64,000 nt of DNA from an uncultured Flavobacteriales bacterium (GTDB lineage Bacteria > Bacteroidota > Bacteroidia > Flavobacteriales_E > Vicingaceae): contig CAJQON010000019.1 in the NCBI GenBank assembly GCA_905479995.1, positions 26,406-90,405 on the forward strand, given 5' to 3'. Shown piece by piece: positions 51,614 to 64,000 of this stretch. Both the position numbers and the translations under genes were made by a program. The notes beneath the pieces were generated by a model, which saw nothing but the letters and a program-made list of their open reading frames with translations, was not told the origin of the DNA and did not search any database. The stretch's first letter is position 1. The number at the start of each line of letters is the position of its first letter.

Positions 51614-54600
51614 TTATTCTTCAATAACTGTTGCTTCGCTTTCTTCTTTTGCGGCAACCAATTTATTGTACTCTTCTTTAGATCCAACAATGATGTCTTT
51701 ATAATCTCTAAGTCCAGTTCCTGCAGGAATTAATTTCCCTACAATTACATTTTCTTTAAGACCTTTCAAGTCATCAACCTTACCTTTTACAGCAGCTTCG
51801 TTTAATACTTTTGTTGTTTCTTGGAAAGAAGCAGCAGAAATGAAACTATCTGTTTGTAAAGAAGCTCTAGTAATACCTTGAAGTATTGGGCTAGATGTAG
51901 CTGGTGTAGCTTCTCTAGTCTCTACAGTTTTCTTGTCCATTCGTCTTAATTTAGAGTTTTCATCTCTTAATTGACGAGGTGATACAATTTGTCCAGCCTT
52001 TAAATCTTCCGATTCTCCAGGTTCAACAACTACCAATTTGTCATAGATCCAATCATTCTCTTCCATAAAGTCACGTTTGTTAACGATAGACTTTTCTAAG
52101 AATTTTGTGTCTCCTTGATCTTCAATATATACTTTACGCATCATCTGACGAACAATTACTTCAAAGTGTTTATCATTAATCTTCACACCTTGTAGTCGGT
52201 AAACCTCTTGTACTTCATTAACAATATATTCTTGAACCATGGTAGGTCCTTTAATTGATAAAATATCAGCTGGAGTTATAGATCCTTCAGAAAGTGGTGA
52301 ACCAGCTTTTACGAAATCGTTTTCTTGTACCAAAATGTGTTTAGATAAGTTAACTAAATACTTTTTAACTTCTCCACTTCTTGATTCAACGATTACCTCT
52401 CGGTTACCTCTTTTAATTTTTCCGAAAGAAACAATACCGTCAATTTCTGTAACAACAGCAGGGTTAGAAGGGTTACGAGCTTCAAATAACTCAGTTACTC
52501 TTGGTAAACCACCAGTAATATCGGCAGTACCACCAGCAACTCTAGGTATTTTAACAAGTATATCTCCACCCTTAACTTTATCCCCTTCATTCACAATAAT
52601 GTGAGCTCCAACTGGTAAGTTATATGTTCTTAAAAGATTTCCTTTACCGTCAACAACAGTTAACACAGGGATTTTTTTCTTGTCTTTAATTTCAGAAATT
52701 ACTTTTTCAGTAAATCCAGTTTGCTCATCAGACTCTTCTTTATAAGTAAGACCTAATTCAAAGTTTTCAAAAACAACCTTACCATCAACCTCTGTAAGAA
52801 TTACAGCATTATACGGATCCCAATCACAAATTAAAGCGTCTTTTTTAACTTTATCATTCGGCTTCACATAAATTTGAGAACCGTAAGGAATGTTACCAGT
52901 AGTTAAAACAACTTTAGTTTTTGGATCAACAATCTTCATTTCTGCAGATCTACCAATTACTAACTCTATCTCTTCTCCAGCATCATTTTTCTTAGAAATA
53001 GTTCTTAATTCTTCTATTTCAACAACACCGTCATATTTAGCTTCAACGCTAGATATTCCAGTAATTTTAGATGCAGTACCACCAATGTGGAATGTTCTTA
53101 ATGTTAATTGTGTTCCTGGTTCTCCAATCGACTGTGCAGCAATAACTCCAACAGCTTCACCTTTTTGAACCATTCTTCCTGTAGCTAAGTTACGTCCATA
53201 ACATTTAGCACAAACACCTCTTTTTTGCTCACAAGTTAATACTGAACGAATTTCTACTTCTTCAATTCCAGCAGCTTCAATTTCTGTGGCAATTTCTTCA
53301 GTAATGTGTTTTCCAGCAGCAACAATTAATGTTTCTCCATCAGCAGCATAAATATCATGTACCGAAGTACGACCTAATACTCTGTCATATAATGGTTCAA
53401 CAATTTCATCGTTGTTCTTTAATGGTGTAGCTATTAACCCTCTTAATGTACCACAATCAGGTTCAGTAATTACTACATCTTGTGCAACATCTACTAATCT
53501 TCTTGTTAAGTATCCTGCATCAGCAGTTTTAAGAGCCGTATCTGCCAATCCTTTACGTGCACCGTGAGTAGAAATAAAGTACTCCAATACAGATAAACCT
53601 TCTTTAAAGTTAGCCAAAATTGGATTTTCAATAATCTCTTGTCCAGTACTACCAGATTTTTGTGGCTTAGCCATCAATCCCCTCATACCAGATAACTGAC
53701 GAATTTGCTCCTTAGAACCCCTTGCACCAGAATCAAACATCATATAAATAGAGTTGAATCCTTGCTGATCATTCTTAAGGTTGTTCATTAACGTGTTCGT
53801 TAATCTAGTATTGGTATGTGTCCAGATATCAATAATTTGATTGTAACGCTCGTTGTTGGTAATGAATCCCATGTTATAGTTGTTCATTACTTCGTCAACC
53901 TCTTTGTTAGCAGTTGCAACCATTTCCACTTTTTCTGGTGGAATCATAATATCATCAAGGTTAAACGATAGTCCACCTTTAAATGCCATGTGATATCCTA
54001 GAGTCTTGATTTCATCTAAGAATTCAACAGTTCTTTTAGTTCCAGTTTCTTTTAAAATAGTACCAATAATATCTCTTAAAGATTTCTTAGTTAAAAGTTC
54101 GTTTACAAAACCAACTTCATTAGGAACCATTTCATTGAAAATTACTTTTCCAGTTGTTGTTTCAACTAATGTATCAACTATTTCTCCATTAACAAGATCT
54201 TTAGTTTTTACCGTAATTTTTGCATGAATATCTAATGCTCTTTCATTATTCGCAATGATAACTTCTTCTGGAGAGTAAAAGATTTTTCCTTCACCTTTAA
54301 CAGTTTCATCTTTCGTTGAAACTTTTTCCTTCGTCAAGTAATATAATCCAAGTACCATATCCTGAGAAGGAAGTGTTACTGGAGTACCATTTGCAGGATT
54401 CAAAATATTATGAGAAGCCAACATTAATAACTGCGCTTCTAATATTGCTGCGTTACTTAATGGTAAGTGAACAGCCATTTGATCTCCATCAAAATCTGCA
54501 TTAAATGCAGTACAAACTAATGGATGCAAACGAATTGCTTTTCCTTCAATTAATTTTGGTTGGAAAGCTTGAATACCTAGTCTGTGTAGAGTAGGGGCTC

Positions 54601-55930
54601 TGTTTAATAAAACAGGGTGACCTCTCAATACGTTTTCTAAGATATCCCAAACGATAGGATCTTTTTTGTCAACTATTTTCTTAGCAGATTTTACTGTTTT
54701 GATTATACCTCTTTCAATTAATTTTCTAATAATGAAAGGCTTGTATAATTCAGCAGCCATATCTTTAGGAATACCACATTCATGTAGTTTAAGGTCTGGA
54801 CCTACAACAATTACAGAACGTGCAGAGTAATCAACCCTTTTCCCTAATAAGTTTTGACGGAAACGACCTGATTTACCTTTTAAACTATCAGATAATGATT
54901 TCAATGCTCTGTTGGCATCCGTTTTAACAGCACTAGATTTTCTAGAGTTATCAAACAATGCATCAACAGATTCTTGAAGCATACGTTTTTCATTACGTAA
55001 AATAACATCTGGAGCTTTAATTTCAATTAGACGCTTCAATCGGTTATTTCTAATAATTACTCTTCTGTATAAATCATTTAAATCAGAAGTAGCGAAACGA
55101 CCACCATCCAATGGTACTAAAGGTCTTAATTCTGGTGGGATAACCGGAACAACCTTAATTACCATCCATTCTGGCTTGTTTTCAATTCTTTGATTAGCAG
55201 ATCTGAAAGATTCAACAACCTGAAGTCTTTTTAATGCTTCGTTTTTACGTTGTTGAGATGTTTCTTCACTTGCTTTGTGTCTTAAATCGTAAGATAAAGC
55301 ATCTAAATCTAATCTTTTTAGCAATTCATAAAGTGCTTCAGCACCCATTTTTGCAATAAATTTGTTCGGATCAGTATCATCTAAATGCTGCGTTTCTTTA
55401 GGCATTGCATCTAAAATGTCTAAGTACTCTTCTTCAGTTAAGAAATCCAAGTATTCTACTGGTTCTCCTTCTGCATTTATTGCACCTGCAGCATTAATTA
55501 CTACATATCTTTCGTAGTATATAATGGTATCTAATTTCTTAGTAGGTAATCCTAATAAGTATCCAATTTTGTTTGGTAAAGATTTAAAGTACCAGATGTG
55601 TGCAACAGGAACCACCAATGAAATGTGTCCCATTCTTTCTCTACGAACCTTTTTCTCGGTTACTTCAACTCCACATCTATCACATATAATTCCTTTATAT
55701 CTGATTCTTTTGTATTTTCCACAGTGACATTCCCAGTCTTTTACCGGTCCAAAAATTCTTTCACAAAATAAACCGTCTCTTTCTGGTTTATATGTCCTAT
55801 AGTTAATGGTTTCAGGTTTTAAAACTTCTCCGCTTGATCTTTCTAAGATCATTTCTGGAGACGATAAGCTGATGGTAATTTTAGAAAAATTACTAGTTTG
55901 TTGGTTATTATCTCGCTTAAAAGCAGCCAT
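51614..55930 (-). CDS. rpoC: DNA-directed RNA polymerase subunit beta'
   Basis: [16 protein letters not shown] catalytic motif; [23 protein letters not shown]. Confidence 0.99.
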   Translation of the reverse strand: MAAFKRDNNQQTSNFSKITISLSSPEMILERSSGEVLKPETINYRTYKPERDGLFCERIFGPVKDWECHCGKYKRIRYKGIICDRCGVEVTEKKVRRERMGHISLVVPVAHIWYFKSLPNKIGYLLGLPTKKLDTIIYYERYVVINAAGAINAEGEPVEYLDFLTEEEYLDILDAMPKETQHLDDTDPNKFIAKMGAEALYELLKRLDLDALSYDLRHKASEETSQQRKNEALKRLQVVESFRSANQRIENKPEWMVIKVVPVIPPELRPLVPLDGGRFATSDLNDLYRRVIIRNNRLKRLIEIKAPDVILRNEKRMLQESVDALFDNSRKSSAVKTDANRALKSLSDSLKGKSGRFRQNLLGKRVDYSARSVIVVGPDLKLHECGIPKDMAAELYKPFIIRKLIERGIIKTVKSAKKIVDKKDPIVWDILENVLRGHPVLLNRAPTLHRLGIQAFQPKLIEGKAIRLHPLVCTAFNADFDGDQMAVHLPLSNAAILEAQLLMLASHNILNPANGTPVTLPSQDMVLGLYYLTKEKVSTKDETVKGEGKIFYSPEEVIIANNERALDIHAKITVKTKDLVNGEIVDTLVETTTGKVIFNEMVPNEVGFVNELLTKKSLRDIIGTILKETGTKRTVEFLDEIKTLGYHMAFKGGLSFNLDDIMIPPEKVEMVATANKEVDEVMNNYNMGFITNNERYNQIIDIWTHTNTRLTNTLMNNLKNDQQGFNSIYMMFDSGARGSKEQIRQLSGMRGLMAKPQKSGSTGQEIIENPILANFKEGLSVLEYFISTHGARKGLADTALKTADAGYLTRRLVDVAQDVVITEPDCGTLRGLIATPLKNNDEIVEPLYDRVLGRTSVHDIYAADGETLIVAAGKHITEEIATEIEAAGIEEVEIRSVLTCEQKRGVCAKCYGRNLATGRMVQKGEAVGVIAAQSIGEPGTQLTLRTFHIGGTASKITGISSVEAKYDGVVEIEELRTISKKNDAGEEIELVIGRSAEMKIVDPKTKVVLTTGNIPYGSQIYVKPNDKVKKDALICDWDPYNAVILTEVDGKVVFENFELGLTYKEESDEQTGFTEKVISEIKDKKKIPVLTVVDGKGNLLRTYNLPVGAHIIVNEGDKVKGGDILVKIPRVAGGTADITGGLPRVTELFEARNPSNPAVVTEIDGIVSFGKIKRGNREVIVESRSGEVKKYLVNLSKHILVQENDFVKAGSPLSEGSITPADILSIKGPTMVQEYIVNEVQEVYRLQGVKINDKHFEVIVRQMMRKVYIEDQGDTKFLEKSIVNKRDFMEENDWIYDKLVVVEPGESEDLKAGQIVSPRQLRDENSKLRRMDKKTVETREATPATSSPILQGITRASLQTDSFISAASFQETTKVLNEAAVKGKVDDLKGLKENVIVGKLIPAGTGLRDYKDIIVGSKEEYNKLVAAKEESEATVIEE

Positions 55931-55967
55931 ATTATTGAGTTATTTGTACGTTCAATTAAATAATTAA

Positions 55968-58900
55968 TTAGTCTAATGTGATGTTAAGAGATAAACCTCT
56001 TAATTCGTGTAACAATACGTTAAACGATTCTGGAATACCAGGTGTTGGCATCGGTTCTCCTTTAACAATTGCTTCGTAGGCTTTCGCTCTACCTTTTACA
56101 TCGTCAGACTTAATAGTCAAGATTTCTTGAAGGATGTGAGCAGCACCAAATGCTTCTAATGCCCATACTTCCATTTCTCCAAATCTTTGACCACCAAATT
56201 GTGCTTTACCACCTAATGGTTGTTGCGTAATTAAAGAGTATGGTCCAATAGAACGCGCATGCATTTTATCATCAACCATGTGTCCTAATTTCAACATGTA
56301 AATTACACCAACAGTAGCAGGTTGATCAAAACGATCTCCAGTTCCACCATCATATAAATAAGTTTTACCATATTGAGGTACTCCAGAAGAAATACAATAA
56401 TCGTTAATTTCTTCTACAGAAGCTCCATCAAAAATTGGCGTAGCAAACTTTTTATCTAATTTTTGTCCAGCCCATCCAAGTACCGTTTCATATACTTGTC
56501 CAAGGTTCATCCTTGATGGTACCCCTAGTGGATTCAACACGATGTCTACAGGTGTTCCGTCTTCTAAGTAAGGCATGTCTTCTTCACGAACAATGTTCGC
56601 AACAATACCTTTGTTTCCGTGACGTCCCGCCATTTTATCACCAACTTTAAGTTTACGTTTTTTAGCTAAATATACTTTAGCCAACTTAACGATTCCTTGT
56701 GGTAATTCGTCTCCTACAGAAACAGCGTATTTTTTACGTTTGTAATCACCTAAAATTTCATTGGCTTTAATGCTGTGGTTATTCAACATCTGACCAACTA
56801 ATTTATTTAAATCAGGAGAAGTAGTCCAGTTTTTAGAGTCAATGAAGATATAATCTGCAATTGATTCTAATACTTTAATGCTAAATTTAGTTCCTTTAGC
56901 AATGATTTCTTCGTTGTAGTAGTTTACTACACCCTGACAAGTTTTTCCGTTAACTACTTCAAAAAGTTTATGGATAAGCTCTTTTTTGAGCTCAGCAATT
57001 TCTTTTTTGTAGTCTATATCAAACTGTGCGATAGTTGTTTTTTCTTCCGCTCTAGCTTTTTTATCTTTAATAGCTCTTTGGAATAATTTTTTGTTCACTA
57101 CTACACCTTTAACAGATGGTCTAACTTTTAACGATGCATCTTTAACATCTCCAGCTTTATCACCAAAAATTGCACGCAATAGTTTTTCTTCAGGAGTTGG
57201 ATCAGTTTCACCTTTTGGTGTAATTTTTCCAATTAATATATCTCCTTCACTCACTTCAGCTCCAACTCTAATAATACCATTGTCATCTAAGTCTCTGGTA
57301 GCATCTTCACTTACGTTTGGAATATCAGCAGTTAATTCTTCTAATCCTCTTTTTGTATCTCTAACCTCTAAAGAAAATTCTTCAATGTGAATAGAAGTAA
57401 AGATATCATCTTTTACTACTTTTTCTGAGATTACGATTGCATCCTCAAAGTTATATCCTTTCCATGGCATAAATGCCACTTTAAGGTTTCTACCTAAGGC
57501 TAATTCACCGTTTTGAGTAGCATAACCTTCACATAAAACTTGTCCTTCTACTACCTTTTGTCCTTTTTCAACAATTGGAGAAAGATTAACACAAGTGTTT
57601 TGATTTGTTTTTTGGAAGTCTGCTAAGTTATATGAAATAGAATCTCCTTCAAAGCTTACTAAACGCTCGTTGTCAGTTCTTTCATATTTTATAGTAATTT
57701 TTTGAGCATCTACATACTCAACAAATCCAGCTCCTTCAGCATTTATTAATACCCTTGAATCTTCTGCAACTCTTGCTTCTAATCCAGTACCAACAATTGG
57801 TGCTTCAGCATTTAATAATGGTACTGCTTGACGCATCATATTCGATCCCATCAAGGCTCTATTCGCATCATCATTTTCTAAGAAAGGAATTAACGAAGCT
57901 GCAATAGAAGCAATCTGATTTGGTGCAACATCCATTAACGCTAACTCACTTGGTTCTGCTATTGGAAATTCACCTTCTAATCTAGATTTTACGGTTTTAG
58001 TTAAGAAGTTTCCTTTCTCATCAACTTGAGCGTTAGCTTGAGCGATAATTTGTCCATTCTCTTCTTCAGCACTTAAGTAAATTACATCTTTTTTAAGGTT
58101 TACTTTTCCTTCGTCAACATGACGGTAAGGTGTTTCAATAAAACCTAATTTATTCACTTTTGCATAAACACATAAAGATGAAATCAATCCAATATTCGGT
58201 CCCTCAGGAGTTTCAATTGGACAAAGTCTTCCGTAGTGTGTATAGTGAACATCTCTTACCTCAAATCCTGCTCTTTCTCTAGATAAACCTCCTGGCCCTA
58301 AGGCAGACATTCTTCTTTTGTGCGTAATTTCTGATAATGGATTGGTTTGATCCATAAATTGAGACAGTTGATTTGTTCCAAAGAATGAATTAATTACAGA
58401 AGATAAAGTCTTCGCATTAATCAAATCTGAAGGAGTAAATACTTCATTGTCTCTAACGTTCATTCTCTCACGAATAGTTCTTGCCATTCTTGAAAGACCA
58501 ACACCAAATTGGTTGTACAATTGTTCACCAACAGTTCTAACACGTCTGTTGCTTAAGTGATCAATATCATCAACTATAGTTTTAGAGTTGATTAGCTCAA
58601 TAAGGTATTTGATGATTGAAATAATATCTTCTCTAGATAATGTTCTTACATCATCAGAAATATCCAATCCTAATTTTTTGTTGATTCTAAAACGACCAAC
58701 TTCTCCTAAATCATAACGAGTTTCTGAGAAAAATAATTTATCAATTACACCTCTAGCAGTTTCAACATCTGGCGGCTCAGCGTTTCTCAGTTGTCTATAA
58801 ATGTGCTCAACTGCCTCTTTTTCAGAGTTAGAAGGATCTTTCTGTAGGGTGTTATATATAATGGCATAATCTGCCGAATTAACGTCTTCTTTATGAAGGA

Positions 58901-59792
58901 TAATTGTTTTTGAACCAGATTCAATAATTTGCTCAACGTGTTCTTTATCAAGAATCGTTTCACGATCAATTATTACTTCGTTTCTTTCAATAGAAACAAC
59001 TTCACCTGTATCTTCATCAACAAAATCCTCAACCCATGTTTTTAATACACGTGCTGCTAATTTTCGTCCTAAAATCTTTTTAAGACCAGCTTTACTAACT
59101 TTTACTTCGTCAGCAAGGTCAAATAATTCTAATATTTCTTTATCAGTTTCGTATCCAATAGCTCTAAAAAGAGTAGTTACAGGTAACTTTTTCTTTCTAT
59201 CAATATAAGCATACATTACACTGTTAATATCGGTAGCAAATTCTATCCAAGAACCTTTAAAAGGAATTACTCTTGCAGAATATAATTTAGTTCCATTGGC
59301 ATGACGGCTTTGACCGAAAAATACCCCTGGAGATCTGTGTAATTGTGAAACAATAACTCTCTCAGCACCATTTACCACAAATGTTCCTTTAGGAGTCATG
59401 TATGGAATTGTTCCTAAATAAACATCTTGAACAATCGTTTCGAAATCCTCGTGTTCAGGATCTGTACAATATAATTTCAATTTTGCCTTTAACGGCACAC
59501 TATAAGTTAATCCTCTATCAATACATTCTTCAATGTCATATCTAGGTGGATCTACAAAGTAATCTTGAAATTCTAAAACGAATTGATTACGTGCATCTGT
59601 TATTGGAAAGTTTTCACTGAAAACACTAAATAAACCTTCTTCTTCTCGGTTTTCTGGAGTAGTTTCTAATTGAAAAAATTGTTGAAAAGATTTTAATTGA
59701 ATATCTAAAAAATCTGGATAGACCAGTTGATTTTTAGACGAGGCAAAAGATATTCTTTCTGCCTTCTGTTTCTTCGCTAACGGTTTGTTCAT
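55968..59792 (-). CDS. rpoB: DNA-directed RNA polymerase subunit beta
   Basis: [76 protein letters not shown]. Confidence 0.99.
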   Translation of the reverse strand: MNKPLAKKQKAERISFASSKNQLVYPDFLDIQLKSFQQFFQLETTPENREEEGLFSVFSENFPITDARNQFVLEFQDYFVDPPRYDIEECIDRGLTYSVPLKAKLKLYCTDPEHEDFETIVQDVYLGTIPYMTPKGTFVVNGAERVIVSQLHRSPGVFFGQSRHANGTKLYSARVIPFKGSWIEFATDINSVMYAYIDRKKKLPVTTLFRAIGYETDKEILELFDLADEVKVSKAGLKKILGRKLAARVLKTWVEDFVDEDTGEVVSIERNEVIIDRETILDKEHVEQIIESGSKTIILHKEDVNSADYAIIYNTLQKDPSNSEKEAVEHIYRQLRNAEPPDVETARGVIDKLFFSETRYDLGEVGRFRINKKLGLDISDDVRTLSREDIISIIKYLIELINSKTIVDDIDHLSNRRVRTVGEQLYNQFGVGLSRMARTIRERMNVRDNEVFTPSDLINAKTLSSVINSFFGTNQLSQFMDQTNPLSEITHKRRMSALGPGGLSRERAGFEVRDVHYTHYGRLCPIETPEGPNIGLISSLCVYAKVNKLGFIETPYRHVDEGKVNLKKDVIYLSAEEENGQIIAQANAQVDEKGNFLTKTVKSRLEGEFPIAEPSELALMDVAPNQIASIAASLIPFLENDDANRALMGSNMMRQAVPLLNAEAPIVGTGLEARVAEDSRVLINAEGAGFVEYVDAQKITIKYERTDNERLVSFEGDSISYNLADFQKTNQNTCVNLSPIVEKGQKVVEGQVLCEGYATQNGELALGRNLKVAFMPWKGYNFEDAIVISEKVVKDDIFTSIHIEEFSLEVRDTKRGLEELTADIPNVSEDATRDLDDNGIIRVGAEVSEGDILIGKITPKGETDPTPEEKLLRAIFGDKAGDVKDASLKVRPSVKGVVVNKKLFQRAIKDKKARAEEKTTIAQFDIDYKKEIAELKKELIHKLFEVVNGKTCQGVVNYYNEEIIAKGTKFSIKVLESIADYIFIDSKNWTTSPDLNKLVGQMLNNHSIKANEILGDYKRKKYAVSVGDELPQGIVKLAKVYLAKKRKLKVGDKMAGRHGNKGIVANIVREEDMPYLEDGTPVDIVLNPLGVPSRMNLGQVYETVLGWAGQKLDKKFATPIFDGASVEEINDYCISSGVPQYGKTYLYDGGTGDRFDQPATVGVIYMLKLGHMVDDKMHARSIGPYSLITQQPLGGKAQFGGQRFGEMEVWALEAFGAAHILQEILTIKSDDVKGRAKAYEAIVKGEPMPTPGIPESFNVLLHELRGLSLNITLD

Positions 59793-59937
59793 TAGGATAA
59801 ATGAGTTTAGTTATTATTAAATTATCTCAATTAATTGAGAAATTAAATTTTTAAATATACTGTAACTCTTTGCAAATCAGCATTGAACAAGTCTCTGCCT
59901 CAGTTGTCTATTTACTTGGAGTGTATAAGCACAAAAT

Positions 59938-59981
59938 GGTTTAGACATTAAATCGTTCGAAAACGAGTTAACATCTAAACC
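59938..59981 (-). promoter_or_regulatory. Strong hairpin in rplL-rpoB intergenic region (candidate attenuator / RNase processing site)
   Basis: Minus strand: GGTTTAGATGTTAACTCGTT-TTCG-AACGATTTAATGTCTAAACC; 20-bp stem (17 Watson-Crick, 2 G-U, 1 mismatch), TTCG loop. Confidence 0.65.
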
Positions 59982-60002
59982 GTATTTTTTAAAAGGTAGA
60001 AA

Positions 60003-60380
60003 TTATTTAACTTCTACTTCAGCTCCTGCTTCTTCTAATTGTGTTTTTAAAGCTTCAGCTTCGTCTTTAGCAACACCTTCTTTTAATGCTTTTGGTGCAC
60101 CATCAACTAATTCTTTAGCTTCTTTTAATCCTAAACCAGTTAATTCCTTAACTAATTTTACAACTGCTAGTTTAGAACCACCAGCCGCTTTTAAGATTAC
60201 ATCGAACTCAGATTTTTCTTCACCACCACCAGCTTCTCCACCAGCAGCAGGTCCAGCAACAGCTACTGCAGCAGCAGCAGGCTCAATACCATGTTCGTCT
60301 TTTAATATACCAGCTAATTCGTTTACGTCTTTTACAGTTAAGTTAACTAACTCGTCTGCAAGTTTTTTTAAATCTGCCAT
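60003..60380 (-). CDS. rplL: 50S ribosomal protein L7/L12
   Basis: [49 protein letters not shown]. Confidence 0.99.
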   Translation of the reverse strand: MADLKKLADELVNLTVKDVNELAGILKDEHGIEPAAAAVAVAGPAAGGEAGGGEEKSEFDVILKAAGGSKLAVVKLVKELTGLGLKEAKELVDGAPKALKEGVAKDEAEALKTQLEEAGAEVEVK

Positions 60381-60432
60381 TTTTTCTATTTTTTACTATT
60401 TGTTTTTATTATTAATTTTTATGCGATTGTTT

Positions 60433-60954
60433 TTATTCAGGTCGCTCTGAAAGTGTTTTTACAATTCCTGCAAGTTGTCCACCGCTTGATTTTAATGCGG
60501 AAACTACGTTTTTAGCAGGTGATTGTAATAAGCCAATAATATCGCCAATAAGTTCTTCTTTAGATTTAATTGCAACTAGTGCATCTAAGTTCTCATCTCC
60601 AATATAAATTGCTTCTTCTATGAAAGCTCCTTTTAATACAGGCTTGTCGTTTTTCTTACGAAATTCTTTAATAATTTTTGCAGGACCGTTTCCAGTATTA
60701 GCAAACATTATAGAAGTATTTCCTTTAAGTGTGTCATAAAGTTCTTCAAAATTCCCTTCAGCTTTTTCTAAAGCCTTTTTTAATAGGGTGTTTTTTACAA
60801 CTTCTAATTGAACATCACCACCGAAACAAGTTCTTCTTAATTTTGAAGAGCTTTCAGCATCTAAACCAGCAATATCTGCCAAGTAAAAAATACTTGAATC
60901 ATTTAACCTTACGGTTAAGTCATCGATAAACTGATTTTTTTCTTCTCTTGTCAT
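60433..60954 (-). CDS. rplJ: 50S ribosomal protein L10
   Basis: L10 family pattern; between rplA and rplL. Confidence 0.97.
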   Translation of the reverse strand: MTREEKNQFIDDLTVRLNDSSIFYLADIAGLDAESSSKLRRTCFGGDVQLEVVKNTLLKKALEKAEGNFEELYDTLKGNTSIMFANTGNGPAKIIKEFRKKNDKPVLKGAFIEEAIYIGDENLDALVAIKSKEELIGDIIGLLQSPAKNVVSALKSSGGQLAGIVKTLSERPE

Positions 60955-60981
60955 AACTTCTTTGTTATTGTTAGAAACCTG

Positions 60982-61677
60982 TTAAACCTCAATTGATTTT
61001 GGTTCAACTTTAACTCCCGGACTCATAGTACTTGATAAGCAAATGCTTTTAACATAAGTACCTTTTGAAGCAGTTGGTTTTAATTTTAAGATAGTTGACA
61101 TTAATTCATGTGCATTTTCTGCTAATTTATCAGCTTCAAATGACGCTCTACCAACGGTAGTATGAATAATACCAAATTTGTCTACTTTAAAATCAATCTT
61201 ACCTGCTTTAATTTCCGTAACAGCTTTACCGATATCCATAGTAACTGTACCTGATTTTGGGTTTGGCATTAATCCTCTTGGTCCTAAAACTCGACCTAAA
61301 GCACCTACTTTACCCATTACACTCGGCATTGTTATTATAACATCAATATCAGTCCATCCTTCTTTTATCTTATCGATAAATTCGTCTAAACCAACATGAT
61401 CGGCACCGGCTTCTTTTGCTTCAGCTTCCTTGTCAGGAGTACACAATACTAAAACTTTAACGTCTTTACCTACACCGTTAGGTAAGGCAACTGTACCTCT
61501 TACCATTTGGTTCGCTTTTCTAGGATCAACTCCTAAACGAACAGCAATGTCAATTGATGCGTCAAATTTTGTGAATGTAATGTCCTTAACAATCTTAGCT
61601 GCGTCATCAAGGTTGTACTGTTTTTCAACATCAAACTTTGATAAGACTTCTTTCATATTCTTGGTTAACCTAGCCAT
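60982..61677 (-). CDS. rplA: 50S ribosomal protein L1
   Basis: [45 protein letters not shown]. Confidence 0.99.
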   Translation of the reverse strand: MARLTKNMKEVLSKFDVEKQYNLDDAAKIVKDITFTKFDASIDIAVRLGVDPRKANQMVRGTVALPNGVGKDVKVLVLCTPDKEAEAKEAGADHVGLDEFIDKIKEGWTDIDVIITMPSVMGKVGALGRVLGPRGLMPNPKSGTVTMDIGKAVTEIKAGKIDFKVDKFGIIHTTVGRASFEADKLAENAHELMSTILKLKPTASKGTYVKSICLSSTMSPGVKVEPKSIEV

Positions 61678-61696
61678 TGTTAATTAATTTATTTTA

Positions 61697-62140
61697 TTAA
61701 ACATTTGCTGGGAACGCACCTTTAACGTTTATTCCCATACTTCTTGCGGTTCCTGCAACCATTTGCATAGCAGAATCAATTTTAAAACAATTCAAATCGG
61801 CCATTTTGTCCTCAGCGATTGTTTTTACTTGATCCCAACTTACTGAACCTACTTTTTGTCTGTTTGATTCCGGAGAACCGCCCTTCAATTTCGCAGCTTC
61901 TAATAATTGCACGGCAGCAGGAGGTGTTTTAATTACAAAATCGAAAGATTTATCAGAATAAACTGTAATTACAACTGGTAATACTTTACCAGCCTTATCT
62001 TGAGTTCGTCCGTTAAATTGCTTACAAAACTCCATAATGTTCACACCCTTAGCACCTAATGCAGGTCCTACTGGTGGAGATGGGTTTGCAGCTCCTCCGC
62101 GTATTTGTAATTTAATTAATCCGCTTACTTCTTTAGCCAT
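61697..62140 (-). CDS. rplK: 50S ribosomal protein L11
   Basis: [35 protein letters not shown]. Confidence 0.99.
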   Translation of the reverse strand: MAKEVSGLIKLQIRGGAANPSPPVGPALGAKGVNIMEFCKQFNGRTQDKAGKVLPVVITVYSDKSFDFVIKTPPAAVQLLEAAKLKGGSPESNRQKVGSVSWDQVKTIAEDKMADLNCFKIDSAMQMVAGTARSMGINVKGAFPANV

Positions 62141-62166
62141 TTTACTTACTATTTAGTGGTGTATTC

Positions 62167-62198
62167 TCTCAATTGGAAGCATTCGTATGTAATTGAGA
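62167..62198 (-). promoter_or_regulatory. Stem-loop in rplK leader (candidate ribosomal-protein autoregulatory element)
   Basis: TCTCAATT-N16-AATTGAGA perfect 8-bp inverted repeat between nusG and rplK. Confidence 0.4.
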
Positions 62199-62217
62199 TC
62201 CTACGATTAATTACTTA

Positions 62218-62769
62218 TTAACTTTCTTTTTCTACTTGTAAAAAGCTTAGTTCTAATGGTTGTTTTCTTCCGAAAATCTTTACCATTACTTCTAACTTTC
62301 TCTTTTCTTCATTTATATTTTCAACAGTACCGTTAAATCCGTTAAACGGTCCATCAATAACTTTAATGTTTTCACCAACAATGTAAGGAATATTCATTTC
62401 CTCTTCTGTTTCGGCTAGTTCATCAACTTTACCTAAAATTCTATTTACTTCAGACATTCTTAATGGAAGAGGTTCTCCTCTTTTTTCAGCTCCTAAAAAG
62501 CCTATAACTCCATTAACGCCTCTAATTATATGTGGTACTTCACCAGATAAATTTGCTTCAACTAAAATGTATCCAGGAAAGAAACTTCTTTCCTTACTGA
62601 TTTTTTTACCGTTACGAATTTGATAAACTTTTTCAGTAGGTATTAGAATTTGAGTTACTTGACTGGATAAACCATTTCTAAGTATCTCATCTTCGATGTA
62701 CTTTTTAATCTTATTCTCTTTCCCGCTAATCGCTCTAACGACAAACCATTTATTTGCATTCTCAGCCAT
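62218..62769 (-). CDS. nusG: Transcription termination/antitermination protein NusG
   Basis: KWFVVRAISGKENKIKKYIEDEI; FFPGYILVEANLSGEV; KOW segment IKVIDGPFNGFNGTVENINEEKRKLEVMVKIFGRKQPLELSFLQVE. Confidence 0.97.
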   Translation of the reverse strand: MAENANKWFVVRAISGKENKIKKYIEDEILRNGLSSQVTQILIPTEKVYQIRNGKKISKERSFFPGYILVEANLSGEVPHIIRGVNGVIGFLGAEKRGEPLPLRMSEVNRILGKVDELAETEEEMNIPYIVGENIKVIDGPFNGFNGTVENINEEKRKLEVMVKIFGRKQPLELSFLQVEKES

Positions 62770-62776
62770 ACTTCAA

Positions 62777-62968
62777 TTAAAATAAATCGTAAACTAATTC
62801 CATTAACCTCATAAATGAGCGATCCATAACAAAGATGATCAATGCAAAAATGACCGATGCGATCATTACTACAACAGAACTACTTTGAAGCTCTGACCAT
62901 GTAGGCCATGAAACTTTGTTCACTAATTCATCAACCGATTCTGATATATATGTTCCAATCTTTGCCAT
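62777..62968 (-). CDS. secE: Preprotein translocase subunit SecE
   Basis: ESVDELVNKVSWPTWSELQSSSVVVMIASVIFALIIFVMDRSF; upstream of nusG. Confidence 0.95.
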   Translation of the reverse strand: MAKIGTYISESVDELVNKVSWPTWSELQSSSVVVMIASVIFALIIFVMDRSFMRLMELVYDLF

Positions 62969-63032
62969 AATTCTTATTCTGTATGCATTTAGTAGAATTC
63001 CATGTTAGGAAAATCTCTACTCATGCTTTTTG

Positions 63033-63105
63033 CACGGGTGGAGAGACTCGAACTCCCGACACCTGGTTTTGGAGACCAGTGCTCTACCAACTGAGCTACA
63101 CCCGT
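63033..63105 (-). tRNA. tRNA-Trp (anticodon CCA)
   Basis: Minus strand ACGGGTGTAGCTCAGTTGGTAGAGCACTGGTCTCCAAAACCAGGTGTCGGGAGTTCGAGTCTCTCCACCCGTG; 7-bp acceptor, anticodon loop CTCCAAA, T-loop GTTCGAGTC. Confidence 0.97.
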
Positions 63106-63120
63106 AAATTTTAAGTCAAG

Positions 63121-63148
63121 AAAGGTACCCGCCAATGACGGGTACCTT
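63121..63148 (-). terminator. Hairpin downstream of tuf
   Basis: AAAGGTACCCG-CCAATGA-CGGGTACCTTT. Confidence 0.7.
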
Positions 63149-63175
63149 TTAAGACAAAATTCTTGAGTTATCTTA

Positions 63176-64000
63176 TTATAAAATTTCAGTAATTTGACCT
63201 GCTCCAACGGTTCTACCACCTTCTCTAATTGCAAATCTTAACCCTTTGTTAATCGCTACAGGTACAATTAATTTAACTGTTACTGTTACGTTATCACCAG
63301 GCATTACCATTTCTCTTCCAGCTTCTAAAAAGATCTCTCCAGTTACATCTGTTGTTCTAATGTAAAATTGAGGTCTGTATTTGTTATGGAATGGAGTATG
63401 ACGTCCACCTTCTTCTTTCTTCAATACATAAACCTCTGCTTTAAATTCAGCGTGAGGAGTAATTGAACCAGGCTTAGCGATTACCATACCTCTTTTAATG
63501 TCAGTTTTTTCAATACCTCTTAAAAGAATACCTACGTTATCTCCAGCTTCACCTCTATCTAATATCTTTCTGAACATTTCAACTCCAGTAATAGTAGATT
63601 TTAAATTCTCATCTCCCATTCCTAAAATATCAACTTCGTCACCAGTATTAGCAACACCAGTTTCAATTCTTCCAGTTGCAACAGTTCCACGACCAGTAAT
63701 TGAGAATACATCTTCAACTGGCATTAAGAAATCTTTATCAACATCTCTAGTTGGTAATTCAATATAAGTATCAACAGCAGCCATCAATTCAGTTACTGTA
63801 GCTTCCCATTTTTCTTCTCCGTTCAATGCACCTAATGCAGAACCTTGAATTACTGGAGCATTATCTCCATCGTACTCATAGAAAGATAATAACTCTCTAA
63901 TTTCCATTTCAACTAATTCTAATAATTCTTCATCATCAACCATATCCACTTTGTTCATGAATACAACCATAGAAGGAATACCAACTTGTCTTCCTAATAA
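63176..64000 (-). CDS. tuf: Elongation factor Tu, C-terminal part (5' end outside window)
   Basis: [48 protein letters not shown]...[11 protein letters not shown]. Confidence 0.98.
   Translation of the reverse strand, partial: LLGRQVGIPSMVVFMNKVDMVDDEELLELVEMEIRELLSFYEYDGDNAPVIQGSALGALNGEEKWEATVTELMAAVDTYIELPTRDVDKDFLMPVEDVFSITGRGTVATGRIETGVANTGDEVDILGMGDENLKSTITGVEMFRKILDRGEAGDNVGILLRGIEKTDIKRGMVIAKPGSITPHAEFKAEVYVLKKEEGGRHTPFHNKYRPQFYIRTTDVTGEIFLEAGREMVMPGDNVTVTVKLIVPVAINKGLRFAIREGGRTVGAGQITEIL

Noticed and set aside
52239-52604. 121-aa plus-strand ORF inside rpoC (also 52890..53168, 54006..54227, 57091..57390 in rpoBC)
   Set aside because: Antisense shadows of highly conserved rpoC/rpoB; constrained by the sense codons.
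62989-63234. 81-aa minus-strand ORF (VAQLVEHWSPKPGVGSSSLSTRA)
   Set aside because: Translation of the tRNA-Trp gene, a common spurious ORF over tRNAs.

Overview
64 kb chromosomal window from an AT-rich Bacteroidota genome, probably Flavobacteriales (inference from gldF/gldG, T9SS and CHU_C-type C-terminal domains, and TAnnTTTG promoter elements). Content is mostly housekeeping. It includes ileS (partial), lspA, gltX, folB, ligA, msrB, recQ, a UbiA prenyltransferase, maf, lysA, aspartokinase, gldFG, ppk1, smpB, upp, radC, and the classical rpoC-rpoB-rplL-rplJ-rplA-rplK-nusG-secE-tRNA(Trp)-tuf block on the minus strand. I found no CRISPR array, rRNA, prophage or transposase. Items most worth a second look: (1) an HD-phosphohydrolase protein with a C-terminal Pycsar-effector-like (PycTM) membrane domain, in an apparent operon with a large GAF-domain protein and abutting an unannotated 38-aa remnant of a DUF2652 (class III cyclase-like) gene; (2) a chimeric junction near 20.74 kb where the 5' ends of two unrelated exported-protein genes are fused tail-to-tail; (3) a 1200-aa metallophosphoesterase / kinase-like / outer-membrane beta-barrel fusion; (4) a DtxR-box-like palindrome inside the promoter of a TonB receptor divergent from dtxR-ZIP; (5) a 20-bp hairpin with a TTCG loop between rplL and rpoB; (6) four convergent gene pairs with exactly 4-nt interlocked stop codons. 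No clearly new, complete system is demonstrated. The GAF/HD-PycTM locus is the best candidate.
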